From assembly GCA_963740765.1 (NCBI GenBank), contig CAVUFN010000010.1:248001-312000 (forward strand): a stretch of 64,000 bases of DNA. The letters are read 5' to 3'. The translations under genes and the position numbers were made by a program. This stretch comes from DATLGB01 sp963740765. GTDB taxonomy: Bacteria; Actinomycetota; Thermoleophilia; Solirubrobacterales; Solirubrobacteraceae. The notes below the pieces were generated by a model. The model was not told where the DNA came from. It did no database searches and worked only from the letters and a program-made list of their open reading frames with translations. Positions 33,171-40,384 of the stretch are shown in pieces. Every line of letters starts with the position of its first letter. Positions within the stretch are counted from its first letter, which is position 1.

Positions 33171-34085
33171 CTAGGGATCGGTGAAGGGCAGGACCGCGAG
33201 CCCGTGGTCCTGCTCTCGCATCCCCAGCTCGTAGACCCCGCCGTGCGGGGTGTGGAGGCGCTGATCACCCAGGGTGGCGGTCAGCGTCGCCACCGAGCCG
33301 TTGGCGGTGTGATGCTCGTGGCCCGGAGCCGGATCGCTGTAGCGCCACACGACCACGCGGTCGCGCGCCGAGCGCACGTCGACGCCGAGCGCGCCGACCC
33401 GGACGCGCGCGCCGAGCGGATCCTCGGTGACCCTGGCGCGGCCGCGCACGCGGTGGCGCCTGCCGCCGATCGAGACCGCGCCGTTGGCGATCCAGGGCGT
33501 CGTGCGCCCGGCCACCCTGATGCGGCCGACGACGACGTCGAGCCACGCCGAGTCATCGCCGTCGAACGCCGTCCCGTGCAGCCAGATCCAGCGCTCGGCG
33601 TGCTCCGTGCCCCAGTTGTGGCCGAGCATCCCCGGCCAGCCGTCGAGCTCGAGGTCGCCCATGCGGCCGCTGATGCGCAGCGCGGGACCCGGGGACTCCG
33701 ATTTCGTGCGTGGGACCGGAGCGCGGTAGAGCAGACCGGGGGAGAGGTGGTGCAGCGGCTCGGGATCGGCCGTCTCCCAGGTCAGCTGCGCGTGCGGGCC
33801 GGTGACGCCGTCGGGGCCGACGACGCTGTCGCCGACCTGGATCCACGGCGCCTTCGGAGCAGGAAGGGAGATCTTGTTCGCGGTCGGCGTCGGGTCGTAG
33901 GCGACGCTCCACACGCTGCCCACGGGCGCCTCGCCCGGTGCCTTGTGGATGGTGTGCCGCAGCCAGATCCCGCGCGGCGCGGCCGGGTCGACCGCCCGCA
34001 GGTAGATCGACTCGTAGCCGCCCTGGTCGCGTCCCCACGAGGGGAACTGCGGCGTCAGCGGCGGCCGTGCCTGAGACCCAGCCAC
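33171..34085 (-). CDS. CrtC/AttH-like lipocalin-fold protein
   Basis: 304 aa from GTG 34085 (GTG 34091 is also possible). It has the look of carotenoid 1,2-hydratase/AttH double-lipocalin proteins: DQGGYESIYLRAVDP near the start, then GMLGHNWGTEHAERWIWLHG and a beta-rich C-terminus. Members bind or modify lipophilic molecules. No carotenoid gene is near, so hydratase activity should not be assumed. It overlaps the end of the upstream membrane protein gene by 31 bases and is the last gene of the GntR-led operon. Confidence 0.65.
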   Translation of the reverse strand: MAGSQARPPLTPQFPSWGRDQGGYESIYLRAVDPAAPRGIWLRHTIHKAPGEAPVGSVWSVAYDPTPTANKISLPAPKAPWIQVGDSVVGPDGVTGPHAQLTWETADPEPLHHLSPGLLYRAPVPRTKSESPGPALRISGRMGDLELDGWPGMLGHNWGTEHAERWIWLHGTAFDGDDSAWLDVVVGRIRVAGRTTPWIANGAVSIGGRRHRVRGRARVTEDPLGARVRVGALGVDVRSARDRVVVWRYSDPAPGHEHHTANGSVATLTATLGDQRLHTPHGGVYELGMREQDHGLAVLPFTDP

Positions 34086-34372
34086 ATCCACACCGGGTAG
34101 GTCGCGAACAGCAGGACGGCGGCCGCGTGCGTGCGCGGGCCGGGGTGGTCGATCTTGAAGACCCCGGAGTTGAGCATCCAGTCGCGGCCGTCGCGGGCGC
34201 GGCACAGGCGGGCGATCCAGTCCGTCCACGGCCGGTTCAGGTACAGGCTGATGCTCGTCACCAGGAAGACCGCGACGGTCGCGGCGGTGACGGGCTCCTG
34301 CACGGGGTCGGGCATGCGGGCCGCGAGGCGCCCGTTCGCGTACAGCCAGGGTGGGTCGATCAGGAACGACAC
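34055..34372 (-). CDS. Small membrane protein in the GMC operon
   Basis: 105 aa from GTG 34372. Predicted membrane segments are VTAATVAVFLVTSISLYLN and THAAAVLLFATYPVWMWLGL, separated by a basic loop with WTDWIARLCRARDGRDW. I do not recognise the family. It overlaps the GMC oxidoreductase gene by 13 bases and the CrtC-like gene by 31 bases, so it is translationally linked to both and may anchor or serve the oxidoreductase. Confidence 0.65.
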   Translation of the reverse strand: MSFLIDPPWLYANGRLAARMPDPVQEPVTAATVAVFLVTSISLYLNRPWTDWIARLCRARDGRDWMLNSGVFKIDHPGPRTHAAAVLLFATYPVWMWLGLRHGRR

Positions 34373-35709
34373 AGGTGCTCTCCCAGTCGGGTCGCGAGGG
34401 CCATGATGGTCAGTTGGGGGTTGACGCCGAGCGCGGTCGGGACCGCGCTGCCGTCGCAGACGTAGAGGTCGTCGCGTCCCCGCACCCTGAGCTGGTCGTC
34501 GAGGACGGCGGCGCTCGTGCCGAGCGGGTGGAAGGCCATCAGCTTGAGGTCGCGGCGGCGGGCGCGCAGCGGCTGGGGGCGGGTCAGCGGCTCCTGCCCG
34601 GCGATCGGCACCAGGACCTGGCGCGCGCCGGCCGCGAACAGCAGCTCGGCGAGGCGCTCGATGCCACGGACGACGGTGCGGCGGTCGTGGTCGTTGAGGT
34701 CGTAGCGGATGACGTGCTTGCGCACGCGGCCGCGGCTGGTGTCGGACACCATCAGGCCGAACTGGGCGACGCGGCGGTAGTCGAGCATCAGCTCGCGGTG
34801 GCGGTCGCCCTTGAAGGGGACGGCCATGGCCAGGTAGTCGGGCGGGCCGGCGACGCCCTCGAAGAGCATCCCCTCGCCGGCGAACTCGTCGACGCAGTAG
34901 GACTGCGGGACGCCCTTGGCCATGTCGACGTCCTCGTCCATCAGCGCCCAGGCGGCGGTGGCGGGATGGATGGACAGGTTGCCGCCCAGGCCGGGGTCGC
35001 GGACGCCGCTGGCCTTGAGCAGGTTCGGCGAGTGCAGGGTGCCGGCGGCCAGGACGATGCGGTCTGCGTCCACCGTGAGGTCGTCGGTGACCACCGTGCG
35101 GTGGTCGATGCGGCGGACCGTCGTGTGGGTGTGGACGCGCGCGCCGGCCGCCTGCGCCCAGGCCATGTAGGTCTGGCCCGTGTGCTGCTTGGCCCCCGTC
35201 GGGCACCCGAACGCGCACACGCCCGAGCCCTTGCAGCCGCGCGCGTTGCGGTCGAGGAAGCGGCCCGACCAGCCCAGCGCCTCGGCCCCGCGCTTGGCCA
35301 CGAGCGCGTTGCGGCCGGCGATGTCCTCCGTCACGCGCGTGACGCCGATCTCCTGCTCGACCTGCGCGTAGTGGCGGGGCTCGAGCCGGAGGCCGAGGGC
35401 GCTGGCCCAGCGGTCCAGGACCGGCTGCGGCGCGCGGAAGCAGGTGCCGCTGTTGACGAGCGTGGTGCCGCCGAGGGCGCGACCGAGCGGGAGCACGATC
35501 GGCGGCGTCCCGACCGTCGCGGTCTGGCCCGCGTCGCGGTACAGCCGCGGCATCATGTCCCGCGGCCGGGCGGTGAGGGTGCCGAGGGGGTGCGATCCGC
35601 CCTCCTCCAGCACCGTGACCCTCGCCCCGGCCTTCGCGAGCGCGGCGGCGACCGGCGCCCCGCCGGCGCCCGTGCCGATCACGCAGACGTCAGCGCGCTC
35701 GCGGCGCAT
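34360..35709 (-). CDS. GMC-family FAD oxidoreductase
   Basis: 449 aa. The FAD motif is CVIGTGAGGAPVAAALAKAG, and GGTTLVNSGTCFRAP is the family's flavin-proximal segment. FHPLGTSAAVLDD carries the catalytic His region and GVNPQLTIMALATRLGEHL the C-terminal Asn-Pro motif. A Cys cluster (CKGSGVCAFGCPTGAKQ) marks the subgroup of GMC dehydrogenases related to long-chain alcohol and cholesterol oxidases. It oxidises an alcohol to an aldehyde or ketone, probably passing electrons to a carrier. The start overlaps the small upstream gene by 20 bases. Confidence 0.88.
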   Translation of the reverse strand: MRRERADVCVIGTGAGGAPVAAALAKAGARVTVLEEGGSHPLGTLTARPRDMMPRLYRDAGQTATVGTPPIVLPLGRALGGTTLVNSGTCFRAPQPVLDRWASALGLRLEPRHYAQVEQEIGVTRVTEDIAGRNALVAKRGAEALGWSGRFLDRNARGCKGSGVCAFGCPTGAKQHTGQTYMAWAQAAGARVHTHTTVRRIDHRTVVTDDLTVDADRIVLAAGTLHSPNLLKASGVRDPGLGGNLSIHPATAAWALMDEDVDMAKGVPQSYCVDEFAGEGMLFEGVAGPPDYLAMAVPFKGDRHRELMLDYRRVAQFGLMVSDTSRGRVRKHVIRYDLNDHDRRTVVRGIERLAELLFAAGARQVLVPIAGQEPLTRPQPLRARRRDLKLMAFHPLGTSAAVLDDQLRVRGRDDLYVCDGSAVPTALGVNPQLTIMALATRLGEHLCRS

Positions 35710-35959
35710 GGCCGACGACCTCCGCGACCCGCGGGTCGCCGTAGTAGCTGAAGCCGGCGATGGCGCGGAGCGCCTCGAGGCGCGCCCCGGCGGTCAGGAC
35801 GCCGAGGCGGATCGCAACGCGGTTGAGCCGCGGCGCCTGTGCCATCCACGCCTCGTACGCCTGCAGCGCGTCCGTCTCGTGGACGGGCGGGAGGGGCGGC
35901 TGCGGCGCGCACGTGTCGTCGACGAGCCGCGTGAACGCCCGGCGCTCAAGACGGGTCAC
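35690..35959 (-). CDS. Small protein paired with the GMC oxidoreductase
   Basis: 89 aa from GTG 35959, beginning TRLERRAFTRLVDDTC and ending FSYYGDPRVAEVVGH. It is placed like the small subunit of multi-subunit GMC dehydrogenases (gluconate-2-dehydrogenase subunit 3 type), just upstream and overlapping the flavoprotein gene. Sequence similarity to that family is not certain. The regulator gene overlaps its start by 14 bases. Confidence 0.6.
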   Translation of the reverse strand: MTRLERRAFTRLVDDTCAPQPPLPPVHETDALQAYEAWMAQAPRLNRVAIRLGVLTAGARLEALRAIAGFSYYGDPRVAEVVGHAPRAR

Positions 35960-36590
35960 GCATGGCCTCCTCCTGACGGCCGGCGAGCGTCGCCATCGCC
36001 TGCTCGGCGGCCTCCGCGTCCTGGGCCCGGACGGCGTCCGCGACCGCGCGGTACAGACCTCGGATGTCGTCGGTGAGCATCGGCGCATAGCGCTCGAGGT
36101 CGCCGAGGTAGATCTCGCGGATGCTGTTGAGGATCAGGGTGAAGACGAGGTTGCCGGACGCCTCGATGACGGTCGCCATGAAGGCGAGGTCGGTCCACTG
36201 CGTCAGCTCCCCGGCCGCCAGCAGCGCCAGCGTTCCCGCCTGCTCGTCGGTCCGGCGCACGGCGGCCAGGTGCGCCGCCTGCGTGAGCAGGATCCGGCGC
36301 GCCTCGAACAGCGGCGCCGTGAACTGCTGCGCGGCGTGGACGAGCACCTCCAGCCCGCCGTGCGTCCGCCAGTCCGTCACTCGCATCGCGTCGCCGTGCT
36401 TGACCTCGACCAGCCGCAGTTGCTCCAGCCGCTTGATCCCCTCGCGCAGCGACGCCATGTTCACGCCCAGTTCCGCGGCGAGCCGGCGCTGCGGGGGCAG
36501 CCGCTCGCCCGGCGCGTAGCGGCCGCTCAGGACCCCCTCGGCGAGCGAGCGAAAGACCTGATCGGGGAGGGAGGAACGCGCGACCGCCAT
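35946..36590 (-). CDS. FadR-subfamily GntR transcriptional regulator
   Basis: 214 aa. The winged helix has VFRSLAEGVLSGRYAPGERL and GVNMASLREGIKRLEQLRLV, followed by an all-helical FCD-type effector domain with SIREIYLGDLERYAP. FadR-type regulators bind organic acids or acyl compounds. It is the first gene of an operon with the small subunit, GMC oxidoreductase, membrane protein and CrtC-like gene. An inverted repeat at 36597-36609 overlapping a TAGTGT hexamer points to autorepression. Confidence 0.88.
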   Translation of the reverse strand: MAVARSSLPDQVFRSLAEGVLSGRYAPGERLPPQRRLAAELGVNMASLREGIKRLEQLRLVEVKHGDAMRVTDWRTHGGLEVLVHAAQQFTAPLFEARRILLTQAAHLAAVRRTDEQAGTLALLAAGELTQWTDLAFMATVIEASGNLVFTLILNSIREIYLGDLERYAPMLTDDIRGLYRAVADAVRAQDAEAAEQAMATLAGRQEEAMRDPS

Positions 36591-36596
36591 GTTCCG

Positions 36597-36609
36597 GTGT
36601 TCAGAACAC
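36597..36609. promoter_or_regulatory. Inverted repeat, likely operator of the GntR regulator
   Basis: GTGTTC-A-GAACAC, a six-base dyad with one central base, seven bases before the regulator ATG. On the minus strand its distal arm overlaps TAGTGT (36611-36606), a TANNNT -10 candidate. Confidence 0.5.
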
Positions 36610-36637
36610 TACCTCATGGCGCAGAAGCGCGGGCGCG

Positions 36638-37258
36638 CTACGGGGCCGGAGAGGCGGAAGGGGCCACGGTGACCGTCGGGGCGACGGTCGGCGTGGCGGT
36701 CACGGTGACCGTCGGCTCAGGACTCGGCGTGACCGTCTCCTCCTCGTCCGAGGCCGGCGTCGCCGTCTCCTGGGGGGTCGCGGGCGCCTTCTCCTCCGAC
36801 GGCTTCTTCGACGACGATTCGCGCTCCTTGCCGCCGAACAGCGTCGTCGCGCTGCCGTCACTGCGGCCGATCGACTTGCCGGCCACGAGCTCGGGGATCG
36901 TGAACACGGCGACGATGAGCGCGAAGGCCGCCAGCCCGGACACGATGCCCACCTTGATCCAGCGGCGGCTGGAGCGCCGGTAGACGGTGACGGGCGGGTG
37001 CAGGGGCGTGCCGCCCTCCGGCGGCGCGGCGGTCTGCTCGCCCGTGGCGCCGGTGGAGGTGCGCAGGCTGGTGACGACGTCGACCGGCCGGGCGAGCGCT
37101 TCCTTGACGATCGCGACGATGACGGGCGTCAGCGCGGCGCTGACGAGCGTCCCGCCCGCCCACACCTTCGAGGTGAAGTACGCGGCGGCCGCGCCGGCGA
37201 CGGCGGCGATCACGAGGGTCAGCAGGTCTATGTTCGAAGAACGCTTCTGCTCCATCAC
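36638..37258 (-). CDS. Two-helix membrane protein with Thr/Pro-rich tail
   Basis: 206 aa of unknown function. Hydrophobic segments lie at DLLTLVIAAVAGAAAAYFTS and VGIVSGLAAFALIVAVFTIP. Between them is a cytosolic loop. A long C-terminal extracytoplasmic tail is rich in Thr, Pro, Val and Ala with TVTVTATPTVAPTVTVAPS repeats. The architecture is common in Thermoleophilia. Its ATG overlaps the stop of the PP2C gene (ATGA), so the two are co-expressed. Confidence 0.7.
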   Translation of the reverse strand: MMEQKRSSNIDLLTLVIAAVAGAAAAYFTSKVWAGGTLVSAALTPVIVAIVKEALARPVDVVTSLRTSTGATGEQTAAPPEGGTPLHPPVTVYRRSSRRWIKVGIVSGLAAFALIVAVFTIPELVAGKSIGRSDGSATTLFGGKERESSSKKPSEEKAPATPQETATPASDEEETVTPSPEPTVTVTATPTVAPTVTVAPSASPAP

Positions 37259-38016
37259 GGTGCCACTACCGCGACCGCGACGTTGTCTCCGGCTCCCGCG
37301 CTGCAGGCCGTGTCGACCAGCGCGCGAGCGGCGGTCTCGGCGGTAGGGGGGTCCAACGTAGCGAGCACGCGCGGGACCACGTCGGCGGGCCGCAGCGGGG
37401 CGATGAACTCCGACAGCCCGTCCGTGACCAGCACGACCCAGTCCTGCGCATCCAGGCTGTTGCTCCCGCGCTGGACGGTGTTCTTGAGCGAGCGCCTGTT
37501 CATCGGCTGGCCGATGAAGCGCATCGCCTCGCGGTTGAGCTGACGGGCGCGCTGGGTGCCGGGGCGGCCGACCACGAGGGCGCCGTCGCCGATGGAGGCC
37601 CAGCTGAGGCGGCCCGGGCTGGCGAGGGCGGCCATGAGGACGCAGTTGGACGCCGGCTGGGTGGAACCGATGCCCTTGCCGGCGATCACCGTCTCGTTGA
37701 CGTGCGCGAAGACGTCGAGCCAGTCCGTGTCGGGCGGCGGATCGTCCCCCAGCGCGCGCAGGACCTCCTGCACCGCGGTGATGGGAGCGAAGGAGCCGTT
37801 GTGGCCATCGGCGCAGACGAGCAGCGTCGCCCGCGGGCCGACGACCGCAGCGACGCTGTCCTCGTTGGGATCCTCGTAGCGGTAGGACTTCAGGTAGCGG
37901 CCGCGGGTGTTCGCGAGCGCGGTCCGGTCACCCACGGCGAGCGTCGCGATCTCGTCGAGCTCCTCGTGGTCCGTGCCCCACAGCGCGCCACGTGCGTTCG
38001 GGGGTCCGTCCGACAC
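37255..38016 (-). CDS. PP2C-type serine/threonine phosphatase
   Basis: 253 aa from GTG 38016. PP2C metal motifs are present: LLVCADGHNGSFAP (DGHxG), ASIGDGALVVG, WVVLVTDGLSEFI and AGAGDNVAVAVV. Phosphatases of this class reverse Ser/Thr phosphorylation. In partner-switching circuits they reactivate STAS antagonists, and three STAS proteins occur in this window, but a link is only inference. TAAGGT lies seven bases before the GTG on the minus strand. Confidence 0.82.
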   Translation of the reverse strand: MSDGPPNARGALWGTDHEELDEIATLAVGDRTALANTRGRYLKSYRYEDPNEDSVAAVVGPRATLLVCADGHNGSFAPITAVQEVLRALGDDPPPDTDWLDVFAHVNETVIAGKGIGSTQPASNCVLMAALASPGRLSWASIGDGALVVGRPGTQRARQLNREAMRFIGQPMNRRSLKNTVQRGSNSLDAQDWVVLVTDGLSEFIAPLRPADVVPRVLATLDPPTAETAARALVDTACSAGAGDNVAVAVVAP

Positions 38017-38022
38017 CAGACG

Positions 38023-38029
38023 TACCTTA
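38023..38029. promoter_or_regulatory. Overlapping divergent -10 hexamers
   Basis: TACCTT on the plus strand (38023-38028) and TAAGGT on the minus strand (38029-38024) overlap by five bases. They are nine and seven bases from the starts at 38038 and 38016. The 21-bp gap between the genes must hold both promoters. Confidence 0.45.
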
Positions 38030-38037
38030 CGGCGACC

Positions 38038-38496
38038 ATGCCCCTGTGCTTCATCGAGCCCCGGGACGCCGTCCGCGTCATTGCCGAGGTGGTGGGTCGC
38101 GAGGCCCGCCGCCAGTTGCTGTGCGAGCTGGTTCGCGCGTGGGTGGACGAGATCCCGGCGGCGGAGCTGCCCGCGCATTACGCCAAGGCCGTCGCCGACC
38201 TGGACGAGCATGACCTGTCGATGCTCGCCGCCTGGCACGCCTCGATGGAGGTCGGCCAGCCGATCGCCAACCGCGACTTCCTGGTCGGCGCCTACCCGGC
38301 GCTGGAGCAGGACGCTCGCCGCGAGGCGCTGAAGATCGCCGCGGGCTTCCGCGGTGAGGAGGCGTTCGCCAACGGCGTGGGGGAGGACCAGGCGCTCGAC
38401 ACCGTGCTGCCCTGGCTCACCGAGAGCCGTTGCGAGGAGCTCCTCGCCGAGGCGCTCGAGCTCTACGTCTGGGACCGGGCGGGCAGCGACAACTAG
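38038..38496 (+). CDS. Hypothetical protein, all-helical
   Basis: 152 aa that I do not recognise. It opens CFIEPRDAVRVIAEVVGREA and appears fully helical, with AVADLDEHDLSMLAAWHASM and LPWLTESRCEELLAEALELY. Acidic, cytoplasmic, no motif of known catalysis. The start is nine bases from a TANNNT hexamer shared with the divergent PP2C gene. The stop overlaps the convergent lipocalin-like gene by four bases. Confidence 0.7.
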   Translation: MPLCFIEPRDAVRVIAEVVGREARRQLLCELVRAWVDEIPAAELPAHYAKAVADLDEHDLSMLAAWHASMEVGQPIANRDFLVGAYPALEQDARREALKIAAGFRGEEAFANGVGEDQALDTVLPWLTESRCEELLAEALELYVWDRAGSDN

Positions 38497-39308
38497 GTGC
38501 GGCGCAGGATGTCGTAGCGGCCGATGCCCTCGGTCCCCTCGGCGCGCCAGCGGAAGAAGGCCAAATCGAGGGTGAGCGAGCCGAGCTCGAGCGACGAGCC
38601 GCAGATCGCCTCGCCGGCGGCGCGGACGGGAAAGGCATCCTCCTCGGTCATCCACAGCTCGAGTCCGGCGCGGCGCTGGTGGCCGTCGCCGTCGTAGGTC
38701 GTCGACAAGCGCGGGTCGTCGACCGGCACCGGCTCGCCCCGCTCGACGAGCGCGGCCCAGACGGTCTCGGCGTCGTGGCCCGACGCCTTCTCGGGGCGGG
38801 CGGTCTCCAGGACGATGCCGCCGTCGCCGAGCCAGGCGGAGACGCCGCGGACCAGCGCGAGCCCGTCCCACTCGACGACGCCCCAGCTGTGGCCGCGCTG
38901 GCCGACGCCGCGGATCTCGGCGGTCTCGCCACCGGCGCGGACCGTGCCCTCGACGCGGACGAGCTGCTCGTAGCCCTCGAGGCCGACATGACGCTCCGCC
39001 GGCGCGCACGCGGCGGACAGGGTCAGGTCGAAGCCGTTCGCCTCGCCGTCCCAGCGAACGGTCCAGCGCTCGAAGGGCTCCTCGACGGTCATGGTCAGCG
39101 GGCCGGCGCCCTCGGCCAGTTCGCCCTCGACGAGCGCGCCGATGACCTCGCGCTCGCGGAACAGGATCGCCAGCGCGCTCTGGCCGTCGCCGGTCACGCC
39201 GATGCGGGCCATGCCGAACCAGCCGCGCTCGGGGTCCGCGAAGGAGACGGTGACGGCGTCGGCGAAGCCCTCGCCGCCGCGGTGGACCGCCTCGGGCTCA
39301 GACGTCAT
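38493..39308 (-). CDS. Lipocalin-like (DUF7064/AttH-like) protein
   Basis: 271 aa, beta-rich. It contains SVSFADPERGWFGMARIG-like opening strands, a central RGVGQRGHSWGVVEWDG motif and a C-terminal LELGSLTLDLAFFRWR. The GQRxHSWG motif is typical of tandem-lipocalin proteins related to AttH, Svf1 and DUF7064. They are thought to bind lipids, sterols or terpenoids. A second, unlike member of this superfamily is encoded at 33171-34085. The start overlaps the FxsA stop by 11 bases, so the two may be co-transcribed. Confidence 0.65.
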   Translation of the reverse strand: MTSEPEAVHRGGEGFADAVTVSFADPERGWFGMARIGVTGDGQSALAILFREREVIGALVEGELAEGAGPLTMTVEEPFERWTVRWDGEANGFDLTLSAACAPAERHVGLEGYEQLVRVEGTVRAGGETAEIRGVGQRGHSWGVVEWDGLALVRGVSAWLGDGGIVLETARPEKASGHDAETVWAALVERGEPVPVDDPRLSTTYDGDGHQRRAGLELWMTEEDAFPVRAAGEAICGSSLELGSLTLDLAFFRWRAEGTEGIGRYDILRRT

Positions 39309-39741
39309 GCGCGGTGCCGTCGATGTCGTAGGTCCGGGTGGTGCGCGGGTCGCGCTGTGCTCCGCCGCGCGCCATGCCGGTCACCATCCGCCCCAGGAAG
39401 CGCCGCGCAAGGACGCGGCGGACGAGTGCGCGCGTGGGCGGGAGCAGGAACACCAGCCCGAGGACATCGCTGAGGAAGCCCGGGGTGAGCAGGAAGGCGG
39501 CGCCCATCAGGATCAGGCCGCCGTCGATGGTCTCGCGCGCCGGCGGGCGGCCGGCCTGCAGCGCGCTGTTGAAGCGCCGCCACGCCGCGCGGCCCTGCTG
39601 GCGCAGGAGCACCGTGCCGACGACGGAGTCGAGCAGCAGGAGCGCCACGGTCGGCAGGACCCCGATGGCCTGACCGACCTGGATGATCACGTAGAGCTCC
39701 GCGATCGGGACGACGATGAAGATCAGGAAGAGGAGCGGCAC
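39298..39741 (-). CDS. fxsA: FxsA family membrane protein
   Basis: 147 aa. Hydrophobic start PLLFLIFIVVPIAELYVII, then LPTVALLLLDSVVGTVLLR and GGLILMGAAFLLTPGFLSDV, the last being the FxsA hallmark. FxsA in E. coli affects phage T7 exclusion by F plasmids; the general role is unknown. A cytosolic Arg-rich tail follows. It lies six bases downstream of a STAS gene on the same strand. Confidence 0.88.
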   Translation of the reverse strand: MPLLFLIFIVVPIAELYVIIQVGQAIGVLPTVALLLLDSVVGTVLLRQQGRAAWRRFNSALQAGRPPARETIDGGLILMGAAFLLTPGFLSDVLGLVFLLPPTRALVRRVLARRFLGRMVTGMARGGAQRDPRTTRTYDIDGTAHDV

Positions 39742-39746
39742 TTACA

Positions 39747-40052
39747 TCAGGTTAGTGCTACAGCCGGCAGGCGATCGAGGCCCATGAGCTCGATCAGCTT
39801 CCGGATGTGCGGCTGCGCGCCGTCCAGCCTCAGCGCCCGTCCCGACGCCCGCAGCCGCCGCGCCAGCAGGGCCAGGTCGATCATCAGCGACGAGTCGGCG
39901 AAGGTCAGCCCGTGCAGGTCGACGCTCACGTCCACGCGCGAGCGCAGCGCGGATGACAGGGCCCGGCGCCGCCCCCCTGCGGTGACGCGGTCCTCCTCTC
40001 CGGAGACGACCAGCAGCGACAGGTGGGCGTCGAAGGAGACGATGCGACCCAA
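39747..40052 (-). CDS. STAS-domain protein
   Basis: 101 aa starting at a TTG. It has the STAS pattern VDVSVDLHGLTFADSSLMID, with a candidate phospho-serine in DSS, and a following ALLARRLRASGRALRLDGAQ. Third STAS protein of the window, with no kinase gene next to it, so its partner must be elsewhere. Alternative starts could shift the N-terminus by a few residues. Confidence 0.75.
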   Translation of the reverse strand: MGRIVSFDAHLSLLVVSGEEDRVTAGGRRRALSSALRSRVDVSVDLHGLTFADSSLMIDLALLARRLRASGRALRLDGAQPHIRKLIELMGLDRLPAVALT

Positions 40053-40071
40053 CCTACCTAGAGGTGCGAGC

Positions 40072-40077
40072 TACTGT
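40072..40077 (+). promoter_or_regulatory. Putative -10 hexamer for the SufT-like gene
   Basis: TACTGT lies seven bases before ATG 40085, as expected for a leaderless transcript. Confidence 0.4.
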
Positions 40078-40084
40078 CAACGAC

Positions 40085-40384
40085 ATGATCGACGAGGACG
40101 AGATCACCGAGGCGCTGCAGAACGTCATCGACCCCGAGCTTGGCCTGGACTTCGTGGAGCTGGGCCTGGTCTACGCCGTCGAGGCCAACGAAGCCGGTCG
40201 CGTGGACATCACGTTCACGCTGACCACACCCGCGTGCCCGATCGGCCCGCAGGTCTCCGAGCAGATGATCGAGTTCGTCAGCGAGATCGAGGGTGTGACC
40301 GAGGTCGTGCCCACGATGGTCTTCACTCCGCCGTGGACGCCGGAGAAGATGTCCGAGGACGCGAAGTTCGCGCTCGGGTATTAG
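40085..40384 (+). CDS. MIP18/SufT family (DUF59) protein
   Basis: 99 aa. The pattern ITEALQNVIDPELGLDFVEL and LTTPACPIGPQVSEQM, then a VVPTMVFTPPWTPEKMSEDA end, matches the MIP18/PaaD/SufT family. These proteins assist Fe-S cluster maturation or, in some operons, phenylacetate catabolism; here it is alone. The conserved Cys in TPACP is present. Its 3' end overlaps the convergent acyltransferase gene by 62 bases. Confidence 0.9.
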   Translation: MIDEDEITEALQNVIDPELGLDFVELGLVYAVEANEAGRVDITFTLTTPACPIGPQVSEQMIEFVSEIEGVTEVVPTMVFTPPWTPEKMSEDAKFALGY

